Origin: Bacillus sp. AFS073361
GTDB lineage: Bacteria; Bacillota; Bacilli; Bacillales; Cytobacillaceae
Direction: 5' to 3'
DNA: 34,624 nucleotides
Assembly: GCF_002567005.1 (NCBI RefSeq)
Contig: NZ_NUZU01000003.1
Location: forward strand, 1 to 34,624
Part shown: positions 8,001-17,246 of the stretch, in pieces
Numbering within the stretch: position 1 is the first letter of the stretch
Layout: each line of letters begins with the position of its first letter
The notes under the pieces: model-generated
Database searches by the model: none
What the model was told of the DNA's origin: nothing
The model's input: only the letters and a program-made list of their open reading frames with translations
Translations under genes and position numbers: made by a program

Positions 8001-8177
8001 TAACAAATTCTCCTTCTACAAAAAGATCCAGTCCTTCTATTTTACCATGGAATTAAGAAAAAACACTATTAATCCTTTCACATGTTCTTGCTTTTTTGAT
8101 TAAGGTCAAAAGTAAGAACAAATAGAGTCAAATTTATTACGAAAATAAGGAGAATTTTCAAACCATTTGTTAATTCA

Positions 8178-8206
8178 TTGAAAGCCTTGCATGGAGTCAA
8201 TATAAT
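8178..8206 (+). promoter_or_regulatory. Sigma-A promoter of the diguanylate cyclase gene
   Basis: TTGAAA (8178-8183), exactly 17 bases, then TATAAT (8201-8206). Transcription should start near 8213, giving a leader of about 95 bases. Confidence 0.85.
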
Positions 8207-8233
8207 TTAGATAAAATCATAGAAATACATACT

Positions 8234-8268
8234 AAACCGGCCCAAGTTTCGTAATCAATGGTCGGTTT
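8234..8268 (+). promoter_or_regulatory. Leader hairpin before the diguanylate cyclase gene
   Basis: AAACCGGCC pairs with GGTCGGTTT (one G-T pair) around a 17-nt loop; TTATCATATT follows. It lies entirely inside the leader between the promoter at 8178-8206 and the start at 8309. It resembles a weak intrinsic terminator/attenuator. No known riboswitch consensus was recognised. Confidence 0.5.
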
Positions 8269-8308
8269 TATCATATTATCCTGAATGATAGAAAGAGGTG
8301 CTTCAAAA

Positions 8309-9247
8309 GTGGCGGCTAATAATCACCCATACTTAACTTACCAATACAAAGATGTGAAACAGCATGAAAAAGAAATATCCAAACAAAAGAAGTTAACGAG
8401 AGCTTTAATGAACTTTCAAAATCACCTAATCTTTGTGATTGACAACGAGGAGATTATCGAATTCAATCAAGCTTTTATTAATTTTACTCGAATTAGTAAG
8501 GCCCAGACACAGCAATCTATATTGAAATACCTCTCTAGTTTTTTTGTAGATGATGCCAATTATTTTTATCCAATCGACAAAAGTAGATGGTTTGAAGAAA
8601 TCATCGAAACGGGGAAAAACTCTGTAAATATGCACTGGATCAACAGCAGTCGTGAAGAGAGTTACTTTAATTTACAGTATGAGTCCATACCGGGTTCAAA
8701 CCAATACTTATGTGTCTGTATGGATATCACTCATTTAGATAATGAGAAGAGTGGGAACAGACAATTATTCCTAATGGATTCTTTAACATACAGTATAAAC
8801 CAATTGGAAATGAATGCGATCTTAGAAGTGGAAATGAGGCGAGCAGAACGATTAAACCAGGCCTTATCGATGATTATCATGGATATTGATTTCTTTAAAC
8901 AGGTGAATGAACAGTTCGGGTATGATGCAGGTGATAAAGTACTCTCTACTATTTCCATCATCGTTCAACAACGGATTCGCGAATCAGATATTTTTGTCCG
9001 TTGGGGTGGAGAAGAATTCATATTACTCACTCCTGGTACCGACGGAAATGGGGCACAGGAATTAGCAGAATCCATCCGTTCAATTATTGAGGAATTTCAC
9101 TTTGAGAATATCGATCAAATCACTTGCAGCTTTGGAATCTCCGTGTTTTCTAAAGGGAAAGCGAAAGAGGAGTTAATTTTGGAGGCGAATCATGCACTGT
9201 CTATTTCAAAAGACCGTGGAAGGAACGGTGTAACTCTTTACAACTAA
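8309..9247 (+). CDS. Sensor diguanylate cyclase (PAS-like + GGDEF)
   Basis: About 312 residues, predicted cytosolic. The first 140 residues look PAS-like (LIFVIDNEEIIEFNQAF, then LCVCMDITHLD). They are followed by a complete GGDEF domain with MIIMDIDFFKQVNEQFGYDAGD and the active-site GGEEF at 233-237. RESD (224-227) sits exactly five residues before it, the spacing of the c-di-GMP inhibitory I-site. It should make c-di-GMP from two GTP, with product feedback. The GTG start at 8309 is chosen because AAAGAGGTG ends 8 bases upstream; an in-frame ATG at 8285 has no ribosome binding site. The gene is monocistronic behind a strong promoter and a leader hairpin. It sits between plsY and yneT, which I recall as neighbours in B. 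subtilis, so it is probably an insertion there. Confidence 0.9.
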   Translation: MAANNHPYLTYQYKDVKQHEKEISKQKKLTRALMNFQNHLIFVIDNEEIIEFNQAFINFTRISKAQTQQSILKYLSSFFVDDANYFYPIDKSRWFEEIIETGKNSVNMHWINSSREESYFNLQYESIPGSNQYLCVCMDITHLDNEKSGNRQLFLMDSLTYSINQLEMNAILEVEMRRAERLNQALSMIIMDIDFFKQVNEQFGYDAGDKVLSTISIIVQQRIRESDIFVRWGGEEFILLTPGTDGNGAQELAESIRSIIEEFHFENIDQITCSFGISVFSKGKAKEELILEANHALSISKDRGRNGVTLYN

Positions 9248-9336
9248 GAAGTAAAGATTGAGACCCTTTAAGCTGTTTATTATGTTTTTTTGAAAAAATA
9301 GGTAAAATAAAGAAAAAGACCCTAGGAGTGAATATG

Positions 9337-9753
9337 ATGACTATTGAAAATCCAAGTCGCAATGAAATTGGTAATATTTTAAAAAAGGCAAAAAGAATTG
9401 CGGTAGTTGGTTTGAGTAATAATCCTGAACGAACTTCTTACCAAGTGTCTGAAGCGATGCAAAAAGCTGGCTATGAAATTATCCCGGTAAATCCCACAAT
9501 TGATTCTGCATTAGGAGTAAAGGCTGTTGCATCTCTCAAAGATATCGAAGGACATGTGGACATTGTTAATGTTTTCCGCAGGTCAGAACAATTGTTCGAT
9601 GTAGCTAAGGAGTTTGATGAGATTGATGCAGATATCTACTGGGCACAGCTTGGCCTTGAAAACGAAGAAGCCTATGAATTCTTAAAAAACAAGGGATATA
9701 CGGTTATAATGAATCGTTGCATTAAAGTCGAACATGCGATATCTAAAGCTTAA
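9337..9753 (+). CDS. yneT: CoA-binding protein YneT
   Basis: A 138-aa single-domain CoA_binding (Rossmann-like) protein: RIAVVGLSNNPERTSYQVSE supplies the glycine-rich nucleotide loop, followed by YEIIPVNPTI and VDIVNVFRRSE, then a terminal NRCIKVEHA with conserved cysteine. The same fold occurs in succinyl-CoA synthetase alpha subunits. ATG 9337 is preferred (AGGAG at 9324-9328, 8 bases away); ATG 9334 is also possible, and a GTG at 9328 overlaps the ribosome binding site. The gene precedes parE as in B. subtilis. The biochemical role is unknown. Confidence 0.9.
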   Translation: MTIENPSRNEIGNILKKAKRIAVVGLSNNPERTSYQVSEAMQKAGYEIIPVNPTIDSALGVKAVASLKDIEGHVDIVNVFRRSEQLFDVAKEFDEIDADIYWAQLGLENEEAYEFLKNKGYTVIMNRCIKVEHAISKA

Positions 9754-9765
9754 AAATCGAACCCT

Positions 9766-9794
9766 AAAACTGCTAATATTTAGCAGTTTTTTTA
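9766..9794 (+). terminator. Terminator after yneT
   Basis: AAAACTGCTAA-tat-TTAGCAGTTTT, an 11-bp perfect stem followed by TTT, 12 bases after the yneT stop. Confidence 0.92.
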
Positions 9795-9858
9795 TTTTTA
9801 ACTCGCTTCAAACCGATGATTATATTATTACAAAAATATGTTGTTTAAAATTACGTAT

Positions 9859-9886
9859 TTGCTAAATCGAAATAAATCGCTACAAT
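9859..9886 (+). promoter_or_regulatory. Probable sigma-A promoter of parE-parC
   Basis: TTGCTA (9859-9864), 16 bases, TACAAT (9881-9886), about 160 bases before the parE start. The rest of the 292-bp gap to parE is AT-rich; a weak GCCGC/GCGGC pairing at 9898-9929 is the only other structure seen. Confidence 0.55.
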
Positions 9887-10045
9887 ATAGCATAGACGCC
9901 GCAAGATTTATGTTAAAATAAGAAGCGGCAAACATTGGTTCTATTTTTTAATTTTATAAAAGATTATATAAAGAATGACTAATCAATTAGTTCATGAGCA
10001 ATTAGAAGGATACTTCTTTTTGTAGGGAATGAAAGGGGTATTTTA

Positions 10046-12025
10046 GTGGCAAGAAATCAGCAAGTTTTTGATTATAATGATGATGCCATACAGGTACTTG
10101 AAGGTCTTGAGGCGGTTAGGAAACGTCCAGGAATGTACATTGGCAGCACTGATTCACGCGGTCTCCATCATCTTGTTTATGAGATTGTCGACAATTCTGT
10201 CGATGAAGCTCTTGGTGGATTCGGTGATCAAATCATTGTAAAAATACACAAAGATAATTCTATTAGTGTAAATGACCGTGGACGCGGAATGCCTACTGGT
10301 ATGCACAAAATGGGGAAACCAACACCAGAGGTTATATTAACAGTGCTTCATGCCGGCGGTAAATTTGGCCAAGGCGGTTATAAAACAAGCGGCGGTTTGC
10401 ACGGTGTAGGGGCATCTGTTGTTAATGCCTTATCAGAATGGCTAACTGTCACCATTAAACGGGACGGTTTCGTATATGAACAGCGTTTTGAAAATGGGGG
10501 AAAACCGATAACAACCCTCGAAAAAATCGGCAAAACCAATCAAACGGGTACAACGATTCATTTCAAGCCAGATCCAACTATTTTTTCAACGACCACTTTT
10601 AATTTCGAAACGTTATGTGAAAGGTTAAGGGAGTCAGCCTTCTTGTTAAAAGGTTTGAAAATCGAAATTATAGATGACCGAAATGATTTCCATGAAATCT
10701 TCCATTATGAAAATGGGATTGAAGCATTCGTTGCCTATTTAAACGAAGAAAAGGATGTCCTCCATCCAGTTGTCAGTTTGGAAGGATCCCAGCATGGAAT
10801 TGAAGTGGACTTTGCGTTTCAATTTAATGATGGCTATTCTGAAAATGTCCTCTCCTTTGTCAATAATGTCCGCACAAGAGATGGCGGTACCCATGAAGCC
10901 GGGGCAAAAACTGCGATGACAAGAGTATTCAATGATTATGCTCGTAAGGTATCATTCTTAAAAGACAAAGACAAAAACCTTGATGGCGCAGATATCCGTG
11001 AAGGATTATCGGCAATTATCTCCGTTCGAATCCCGGAAGAATTGCTCCAGTTTGAAGGACAAACAAAAGGGAAATTAGGAACAAGTGAAGCTAGATCAGC
11101 CGTCGATTCAGTTGTTTCTGAACACCTCTCCTATTTTCTAGAAGAGAATCCTGATATTAGCTCCCTTCTTATCAAAAAATCAATCAAAGCCTATCAAGCA
11201 AGAGAGGCAGCCAGAAAAGCACGTGAGGACGCACGCAGCGGAAAAAAACGCAAGCGTTCGGATGCTGTCTTATCTGGTAAACTAACACCTGCACAATCAC
11301 GTAATCCGCAAAGAAACGAAATCTACCTGGTTGAAGGTGATTCTGCGGGAGGCTCAGCGAAACAGGGACGTGACCGACGTTTTCAAGCAGTTCTTCCACT
11401 CAGAGGTAAGGTCATTAATACGGAAAAAGCCAAGCTCGCTGATATTTTTAAGAATGAAGAAATCAATACGATTATCCATGCCATCGGCGGCGGAGTCGGT
11501 TCCGATTTTAGTGTCGAAGATATCAATTACGATAAAATTGTCATTATGACCGATGCCGATACAGATGGGGCACATATTCAAGTTCTACTGCTTACTTTCT
11601 TTTATCGCTATATGAAGCCGTTGTTAGAAGCAGGGAAAGTGTTTATTGCCTTACCTCCGCTTTATAAAGTAAGCAAGGGAACGGGCAAGAAAGAAATTAT
11701 CGAATATGCTTGGAATGATGATGAACTTCAAGGAGCCATCAAGAAAGTAGGCAGAGGCTATATTATCCAGCGCTATAAAGGACTTGGCGAAATGAACGCC
11801 GATCAACTATGGGAAACAACGATGGATCCTGAAACAAGGACGTTGATTCGGGTAAAAATCGATGATGCGGCTAGAGCAGAACGCCGCGTTACCACTCTTA
11901 TGGGCGATAAAGTTGAGCCGCGCCGTAAGTGGATTGAGACGAATGTCGCATTTGGGTTAGAAGAAGATGACACCATCTTAGAAAATGAAAATATTACGGT
12001 CGCCGAGGAGGGTTCTGAAGGATGA
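10046..12025 (+). CDS. parE: DNA topoisomerase IV subunit B
   Basis: A 659-residue GHKL ATPase/TOPRIM protein that powers decatenation of daughter chromosomes with ParC. The GHKL domain shows [14 protein letters not shown] (E46, N50), [11 protein letters not shown] and the [15 protein letters not shown] lid. The TOPRIM domain has [15 protein letters not shown] (E430) and [11 protein letters not shown] (D503, D505, D507). The GTG start follows GAAAGGGG. The adjoining parC overlaps its end by 4 bases. It is assigned to ParE rather than GyrB because of the topoisomerase IV gene neighbourhood (plsY, yneT) and direct linkage with ParC. Confidence 0.97.
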   Translation: MARNQQVFDYNDDAIQVLEGLEAVRKRPGMYIGSTDSRGLHHLVYEIVDNSVDEALGGFGDQIIVKIHKDNSISVNDRGRGMPTGMHKMGKPTPEVILTVLHAGGKFGQGGYKTSGGLHGVGASVVNALSEWLTVTIKRDGFVYEQRFENGGKPITTLEKIGKTNQTGTTIHFKPDPTIFSTTTFNFETLCERLRESAFLLKGLKIEIIDDRNDFHEIFHYENGIEAFVAYLNEEKDVLHPVVSLEGSQHGIEVDFAFQFNDGYSENVLSFVNNVRTRDGGTHEAGAKTAMTRVFNDYARKVSFLKDKDKNLDGADIREGLSAIISVRIPEELLQFEGQTKGKLGTSEARSAVDSVVSEHLSYFLEENPDISSLLIKKSIKAYQAREAARKAREDARSGKKRKRSDAVLSGKLTPAQSRNPQRNEIYLVEGDSAGGSAKQGRDRRFQAVLPLRGKVINTEKAKLADIFKNEEINTIIHAIGGGVGSDFSVEDINYDKIVIMTDADTDGAHIQVLLLTFFYRYMKPLLEAGKVFIALPPLYKVSKGTGKKEIIEYAWNDDELQGAIKKVGRGYIIQRYKGLGEMNADQLWETTMDPETRTLIRVKIDDAARAERRVTTLMGDKVEPRRKWIETNVAFGLEEDDTILENENITVAEEGSEG

Positions 12026-14460
12026 GTGCAACTGAAAAATTCCGAGACTTGCCTCTAGAAGATGTCATTGGTGATCGTTTTGGTCGATATAGTAAATATA
12101 TTATTCAAGAACGAGCCCTTCCAGATGCACGTGACGGTCTAAAACCGGTGCAGCGGAGAATTCTTTATGCAATGCATTTTGAAGGAAATACTCACGATAA
12201 AGGTTTTCGTAAATCTGCAAAAACTGTCGGTAACGTTATTGGTAACTACCATCCACATGGTGATTCCTCTGTTTACGAGGCCATGGTACGGATGAGTCAG
12301 GACTGGAAGGTTCGAAATGTTCTTGTGCAAATGCATGGTAACAACGGAAGCGTCGATGGTGACCCGCCTGCTGCGATGCGTTATACAGAAGCAAGGCTAT
12401 CCGCGATTGCCGCAGAATTAATGCGTGATATCGAAAAAGATACGGTTGAATTTATTCCTAACTTTGATGATACTTCCAAAGAACCAACAGTTTTGCCAGC
12501 GATGTTCCCAAACCTTCTTGTCAATGGATCAACAGGAATCTCTGCTGGGTATGCAACAGATATTCCTCCGCATCACCTTGGTGAAGTCATTGACGGAGTA
12601 ATTAAGAGAATGGACCATCCTGATTGTTCCGTAGAGGAACTCATGACGATTATCAAAGGACCAGATTTCCCTACGGGCGGTATCATTCAAGGCATTGATG
12701 GAATTAAAAAAGCCTATGAAACTGGTAAAGGAAAAATTATCGTTCGCAGCAAAGCCGACATTGAAGAGGTTCGCGGCGGTAAGCAGCAAATCGTTATTAC
12801 GGAAATTCCCTATGAAGTGAATAAAGCCAATCTCGTCAAAAAAATGGATGAGTTCCGTCTTGATCGTAAAGTGGAAGGAATCTCTGAAATTCGTGATGAA
12901 ACAGATCGGACCGGCCTCAGAATAGTTATTGAACTGAAAAAAGATGCCGATTCAGCAGGTGTCTTGAACTATTTATATAAAAATAGTGATCTTCAAGTAA
13001 CCTATAATTTTAATATGGTTGCTATTCATAAGAAACGTCCGAAATTAATGGGTCTTAGAGAATTATTGGATGCTTATATTGAGCACCAAAAAGAAGTGGT
13101 CACAAGAAGATCTCAATACGATCTGAATAAAGCCAGAGAACGACAACATATTGTTGAAGGTCTGATGAAAGCTTTATCGATCCTTGATGAAGTAATTGCT
13201 ACCATTCGTGCATCTAAGGACAAACGCGACGCGAAGGACAATTTGATTGCAAAGTTTGACTTTACAGAGCCGCAATCAGAAGCAATTGTTTCCTTACAGC
13301 TATATCGTTTAACAAACACCGATATCACTGCCCTAAGACAGGAAGCAGAAGAGTTAGCGAAGAAGATCGAAGAGCTTACAAGCATTTTAGCAAGTGAGAA
13401 AACTCTTTTCTCCGTTATTAAAAAAGAATTAAAGGACGTAAAAAAACGCTTTGCAGATGAACGGCGTTCGAAGATTGAGGCAGAAATTGAAGAATTAAAA
13501 ATCAATCTTGAGGTTACTGTCCCAAGTGAAGATGTTATTGTAACGATTACGAAACATGGATACGTAAAACGGACAAGTACTCGTTCCTATGCAGCTTCCA
13601 ATGGTCAGGATTTAGCAATGAAGGATTCAGACCGTTTATTAGCGCAACTCGAAATGAATACGAAGGATGTCCTGCTTCTCTTCACAAATAAAGGAAACTA
13701 CTTATTCTGTCCTGTTCATGAGCTGCCAGATATTCGCTGGAAAGACCTTGGACAACATGTGGCTAATATCATTCCAATTGACCGTGATGAAGAAATCATC
13801 CAGGCGATTCCAGTCAAAGACTTTGAGGCTGACCTATTCCTTGTCTTTATCACGAAAAATGGCATGGCCAAGAAAACGGAGCTAAAACAGTATAAAGCAC
13901 AACGATATTCTAAACCACTTGTTGGTATCAATCTAAAGGATGATGATCAAGTAATTGATGTTCATTTAACCGATGGAACAAATGAATTATTCTTGATTAC
14001 CCACTTAGGATATGCCTTATGGTTTCATGAAGAAGAAATTAGTATTGTAGGTGCTCGTGCTGCAGGTGTGAAAGGGATTAATTTAAAAGAAGATGATTTC
14101 GTGATTGGTGGAAAAATCATTCATCCAGACAGTAACGAAACGATCGTTATCGCTACACAGCGTGGAGCTGTAAAGAGAATGAAAATGAAAGAATTTGAAA
14201 AAGCTACTCGTGCCAAACGCGGTGTAGTCATTTTAAGGGAACTTAAATCAAATCCACACCGCATTGCAGGATTTGATATTGCCAATGAGCAAGATGTGAT
14301 TTTTATCCAAACGGAAAAAGGACATCTCGAGGAACTTAATACAATCGATATTCACTACAGTGACCGTTATTCCAATGGTTCATTTATTTTGGATGAAGAG
14401 GAAAACGGAAAGGTTACGGCTGTTTGGAAAGTATCTGCATCGGAAAAACCTAGTGAATAA
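12022..14460 (+). CDS. parC: DNA topoisomerase IV subunit A
   Basis: An 812-residue breakage-reunion subunit. The catalytic tyrosine is Y121 in [11 protein letters not shown]. The quinolone-resistance region reads [14 protein letters not shown] with Ser at 82 and Glu at 86, the wild-type, quinolone-sensitive residues by alignment to S. aureus S80/E84. A coiled-coil region follows (about residues 360-490). The C-terminal part has the beta-pinwheel blades with repeats such as [26 protein letters not shown] and [13 protein letters not shown]. The ATGA overlap with parE indicates translational coupling. A strong terminator follows. Confidence 0.97.
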   Translation: MSATEKFRDLPLEDVIGDRFGRYSKYIIQERALPDARDGLKPVQRRILYAMHFEGNTHDKGFRKSAKTVGNVIGNYHPHGDSSVYEAMVRMSQDWKVRNVLVQMHGNNGSVDGDPPAAMRYTEARLSAIAAELMRDIEKDTVEFIPNFDDTSKEPTVLPAMFPNLLVNGSTGISAGYATDIPPHHLGEVIDGVIKRMDHPDCSVEELMTIIKGPDFPTGGIIQGIDGIKKAYETGKGKIIVRSKADIEEVRGGKQQIVITEIPYEVNKANLVKKMDEFRLDRKVEGISEIRDETDRTGLRIVIELKKDADSAGVLNYLYKNSDLQVTYNFNMVAIHKKRPKLMGLRELLDAYIEHQKEVVTRRSQYDLNKARERQHIVEGLMKALSILDEVIATIRASKDKRDAKDNLIAKFDFTEPQSEAIVSLQLYRLTNTDITALRQEAEELAKKIEELTSILASEKTLFSVIKKELKDVKKRFADERRSKIEAEIEELKINLEVTVPSEDVIVTITKHGYVKRTSTRSYAASNGQDLAMKDSDRLLAQLEMNTKDVLLLFTNKGNYLFCPVHELPDIRWKDLGQHVANIIPIDRDEEIIQAIPVKDFEADLFLVFITKNGMAKKTELKQYKAQRYSKPLVGINLKDDDQVIDVHLTDGTNELFLITHLGYALWFHEEEISIVGARAAGVKGINLKEDDFVIGGKIIHPDSNETIVIATQRGAVKRMKMKEFEKATRAKRGVVILRELKSNPHRIAGFDIANEQDVIFIQTEKGHLEELNTIDIHYSDRYSNGSFILDEEENGKVTAVWKVSASEKPSE

Positions 14461-14468
14461 ATGATTAA

Positions 14469-14499
14469 GGGACACTCTAAAAATTAGAGTGTCCCTTTT
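14469..14499 (+). terminator. Terminator of parE-parC
   Basis: GGGACACTCTAA/TTAGAGTGTCCC, a 12-bp perfect stem with AAA loop followed by TTTT, 8 bases after the parC stop. Confidence 0.95.
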
Positions 14500-14558
14500 C
14501 ATCTTTTTTCCAAAACTGGTTATACTAACAAGTAATAGAGCTTCTGGGAGGTTCATGG

Positions 14559-15317
14559 ATGAAAAAAGAGATGCTTTTGGTCATTGTTTCATTTTTTCTC
14601 ATGTCACTTACTGCAATTACTGGGGTATATGCGATTGAAGAAACGACAAAAATAATCACTATTTCAAATGAAAAAGCAGATATTACCGGTGACGGAAAAG
14701 AGGAAGAAATACTTTTAAAGGGGGTTCCTTATCAGAAAGAGGAGGCATTTTTGGAAAAAATCTATATTGAGATTAATGCTTCAAATGGTAGGAAATACAC
14801 CATTCCACTAAATAGTGGTGCTAAGGCGGCATTGGAACTTGTCGACTTAAACAATGATGGAGTGAAAGATTTGTTTGCAAGTGTGGTGAAAGGGGGGAAT
14901 GAACCAACTGTCCAAAATTACTCCTACTCTATTAGGAATTTTGAACAGACGAAACTTTTTCTGCCAGAACCACTTGAAATGGAAAGCCATTTTCTTCATG
15001 GGTATAAAGCAGAGATTAAACTCGCCAAAACAGGAAAGTCGTATCTATTTGATTTAAAGGACCGTAAGAAGTATTATAAAAAACTAGGATTATATTATCG
15101 TGGCAAGCTAAATGAGCCGACAGAATTAACCGTTAATCCATTTAGCAGTCTCCAACCTATACCTATAGAAAACAATCAAGTGGGGTTACTGGGCGAGCAG
15201 AAAATTACCGGGATTGCCAATGCTGACGTGATTGCTACTGTCGAATCAACTTGGTCATTTGACCAAGGTCAGTGGAAGTTAATTCGGATAGTTGTTCATA
15301 AAGAACGTAATAAATAG
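14559..15317 (+). CDS. Secreted protein of unknown function with FG-GAP-like Asp motifs
   Basis: A 252-aa protein with a typical Sec signal peptide (KKEMLLVIVSFFLMSLTAI; cleavage near TGVYA-IEE, residue 25-26). No lipobox cysteine is present. Two acidic loops, DITGDGKEEE and DLNNDGVKD, have the DxDGxxD-type Ca-binding pattern of FG-GAP/VCBS repeats, each followed by a beta strand. The remainder is probably beta-rich. GGGAGG is 7 bases before ATG. It lies between parC and an ABC exporter operon, bounded by terminators on both sides. In B. subtilis a gene of unknown function (ynfC) follows parC, so this may be its positional counterpart; I cannot confirm homology. Function unknown. Confidence 0.8.
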   Translation: MKKEMLLVIVSFFLMSLTAITGVYAIEETTKIITISNEKADITGDGKEEEILLKGVPYQKEEAFLEKIYIEINASNGRKYTIPLNSGAKAALELVDLNNDGVKDLFASVVKGGNEPTVQNYSYSIRNFEQTKLFLPEPLEMESHFLHGYKAEIKLAKTGKSYLFDLKDRKKYYKKLGLYYRGKLNEPTELTVNPFSSLQPIPIENNQVGLLGEQKITGIANADVIATVESTWSFDQGQWKLIRIVVHKERNK

Positions 15318-15330
15318 CTGTATTTTATCG

Positions 15331-15353
15331 ACACAGGAGATCCTGTGTTTTTT
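15331..15353 (+). terminator. Terminator after the secreted-protein gene
   Basis: ACACAGG-AGAT-CCTGTGT hairpin followed by TTTTTATTTT, 13 bases after the stop. Confidence 0.88.
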
Positions 15354-15366
15354 ATTTTCCAAAAAT

Positions 15367-15395
15367 TTGACGAGATTTCCAGACGGGAATATACT
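15367..15395 (+). promoter_or_regulatory. Sigma-A promoter of the ABC exporter operon
   Basis: TTGACG (15367-15372), 17 bases, TATACT (15390-15395). The start of transcription would be near 15402, so the leader is about 115 bases. The leader has AAGGAG (15417-15422) directly followed by TTG, with an 8-codon frame, but the spacing is zero, so a leader peptide is not convincing. Confidence 0.75.
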
Positions 15396-15518
15396 TATTC
15401 TTGCCAAATTTTATCAAAGGAGTTGGATAAAAAACTCATTTCCATTTAATTGTTCATATTTAGTTCATAAAAATAAGCTACAGTTACTCTTAATCAATTA
15501 AAAACGGAGTTGAAGGAA

Positions 15519-17246
15519 TTGATTAAATTAACCAAATTTCTAAAACCATTTCAATTAGCCATTTATCTGGTTTTAGGTCTCGTCCTCTTACAATCATTAT
15601 CAGAATTATATTTGCCAACGTTAATGTCCGATATCGTTGATAAAGGGGTTGTCAAAGGAGACACGGGCTACATATGGAAAATTGGCGGTTTTATGCTGCT
15701 TGTGGCGGCAGGGGGAATGATTTGTTCGATAGCAGCAAGTTTCTACTCAGCAAAAGCAGCATCAGGCTTTGGAAAATTATTAAGAAGCAAAATTTTTTCT
15801 CACGTTGGAAACTTTTCACTGCACGAGTTTGATCAGCTCGGAACAGCCTCGTTAATTACTAGAACCACCAACGATATCACCCAGATCCAGCAAGTATTAG
15901 TAATGATGCTCCGAATGATGGCGATGGCACCGATGATGTGTATTGGCGGGATCATCATGGCATATTCAAAAGATGCGAAACTTACCCTTGTTCTCGCTGT
16001 TGCTCTGCCTGTTCTCGTGCTGGCGATCGTGATCATTGCCAGAAAAGGGATTCCACTTTTTAAAGCGATGCAAATAAAGTTAGATAATCTCAATCGGGTT
16101 TTACGTGAAAACTTAACCGGGATTCGTGTCATTCGCTCTTTTAACCGAGTGGAGCATGAGAAGAAGCGTTTTGATGAAGCGAACTGGGATTTAACTGAAA
16201 CAGCCATTAAGGTCAATAAAATTATGGCCGCAATGATGCCGATTATGATGGTGGTCCTTAACCTTTCCTCAGTCGCGATTGTATGGTTTGGCGGCCTGCG
16301 GATTAGCAATGGTCATATGCAGGTAGGAGATATGATGGCCTTCATCCAATATGCGATGCAAATTATGTTTTCGTTCATTATGCTGTCGATGATGTTTGTC
16401 ATGATCCCAAGGGCATCGGTATCGGCTGTTCGAATCAATGAAGTACTAGAGACAGTTGCAGATATTAAAGATCCTTCATCGTCAAAAGTTGATGAAGGAA
16501 AAAAAGGCTTTGTTGAGTTTCAAAAGGTAACATTCAGTTATCCGGGCGCGGAAATGCCAGCCATTTCAAATATCTCTTTTTCAACAAAACCCGGTGAAGT
16601 AACTGCCATTATTGGCGGTACTGGGTCAGGAAAATCAACACTCATTAACTTGATTCCGCGTTTTTATGATGTCGATAGCGGGAAAGTCCTTGTCGATGGG
16701 ATAGATGTAAGGGATATGGCACAAGAAAAACTTCGAGAAAAGATAGGGTTTGTCCCACAGCAATCCGTACTTTTCACCGGATCGATTGCTGAGAACATCC
16801 GCTATGGAAAAGAAAATGCCACAGCAGAAGAGGTTGATCATGCTGCTGAAGTAGCCCAAGCGAAAGAATTTATTTCTAATATGCCAGAAGGCTTTGATGC
16901 GGTAATCTCCCAAGGGGGAACAAATGTTTCAGGGGGACAAAAACAGCGATTGTCGATCGCTCGAGCCCTTGTACGAAAGCCGGAAATCTATATATTTGAT
17001 GATAGTTTTTCTGCTTTGGATTTTAAAACAGACGCCAAGTTACGGGCTGCCCTTAAAAACGAAACGGGGAACTCAACGGTATTAATAGTAGCACAGCGTG
17101 TAAGCACCATAATCGACGCTGATCAGATTATCGTTCTCGATAACGGTGAAATATCTGGAATTGGGAAACACAAAGAATTAATGGAATCATGTGCGGTTTA
17201 TCGCGAGATTGTCATGTCACAGCTGTCAGAGGAGGAAATCGCATGA
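15519..17246 (+). CDS. Heterodimeric ABC exporter, subunit with degenerate ATPase site
   Basis: About 575 residues: an ABC type-1 membrane domain with six helices (residues 10-310) then a nucleotide-binding domain. Walker A GGTGSGKST is at 366-374 and the signature is canonical, VSGGQ at 470-474. However, Walker B ends FDDS (D494-D495, Asp where the catalytic Glu should be), and the switch histidine is Gln (VAQRVST, Q526). This is the non-hydrolysing half of a heterodimeric exporter of the YfiB/YfiC, BmrC/BmrD or TM287/288 kind. TTG 15519 is preferred (GGAG 9 bases upstream); TTG 15510 abuts that ribosome binding site. The next gene overlaps by ATGA. The substrate is unknown; multidrug or peptide export is typical for the family. 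Confidence 0.9.
   Translation: MIKLTKFLKPFQLAIYLVLGLVLLQSLSELYLPTLMSDIVDKGVVKGDTGYIWKIGGFMLLVAAGGMICSIAASFYSAKAASGFGKLLRSKIFSHVGNFSLHEFDQLGTASLITRTTNDITQIQQVLVMMLRMMAMAPMMCIGGIIMAYSKDAKLTLVLAVALPVLVLAIVIIARKGIPLFKAMQIKLDNLNRVLRENLTGIRVIRSFNRVEHEKKRFDEANWDLTETAIKVNKIMAAMMPIMMVVLNLSSVAIVWFGGLRISNGHMQVGDMMAFIQYAMQIMFSFIMLSMMFVMIPRASVSAVRINEVLETVADIKDPSSSKVDEGKKGFVEFQKVTFSYPGAEMPAISNISFSTKPGEVTAIIGGTGSGKSTLINLIPRFYDVDSGKVLVDGIDVRDMAQEKLREKIGFVPQQSVLFTGSIAENIRYGKENATAEEVDHAAEVAQAKEFISNMPEGFDAVISQGGTNVSGGQKQRLSIARALVRKPEIYIFDDSFSALDFKTDAKLRAALKNETGNSTVLIVAQRVSTIIDADQIIVLDNGEISGIGKHKELMESCAVYREIVMSQLSEEEIA

Noticed and set aside
12265..12300. Possible fluoroquinolone-resistance change in ParC
   Set aside because: The region reads GDSSVYEA with the sensitive-type Ser and Glu, so no resistance allele is indicated.
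15292..15501. 69-aa plus-strand frame overlapping the end of the secreted-protein gene
   Set aside because: It runs through the terminator at 15331-15353 and the ABC promoter, has no ribosome binding site, and shows no recognisable protein features.
15833..16309. 158-aa frame antisense to the first ABC subunit
   Set aside because: A shadow of the membrane domain of the ABC transporter; no ribosome binding site or homology.
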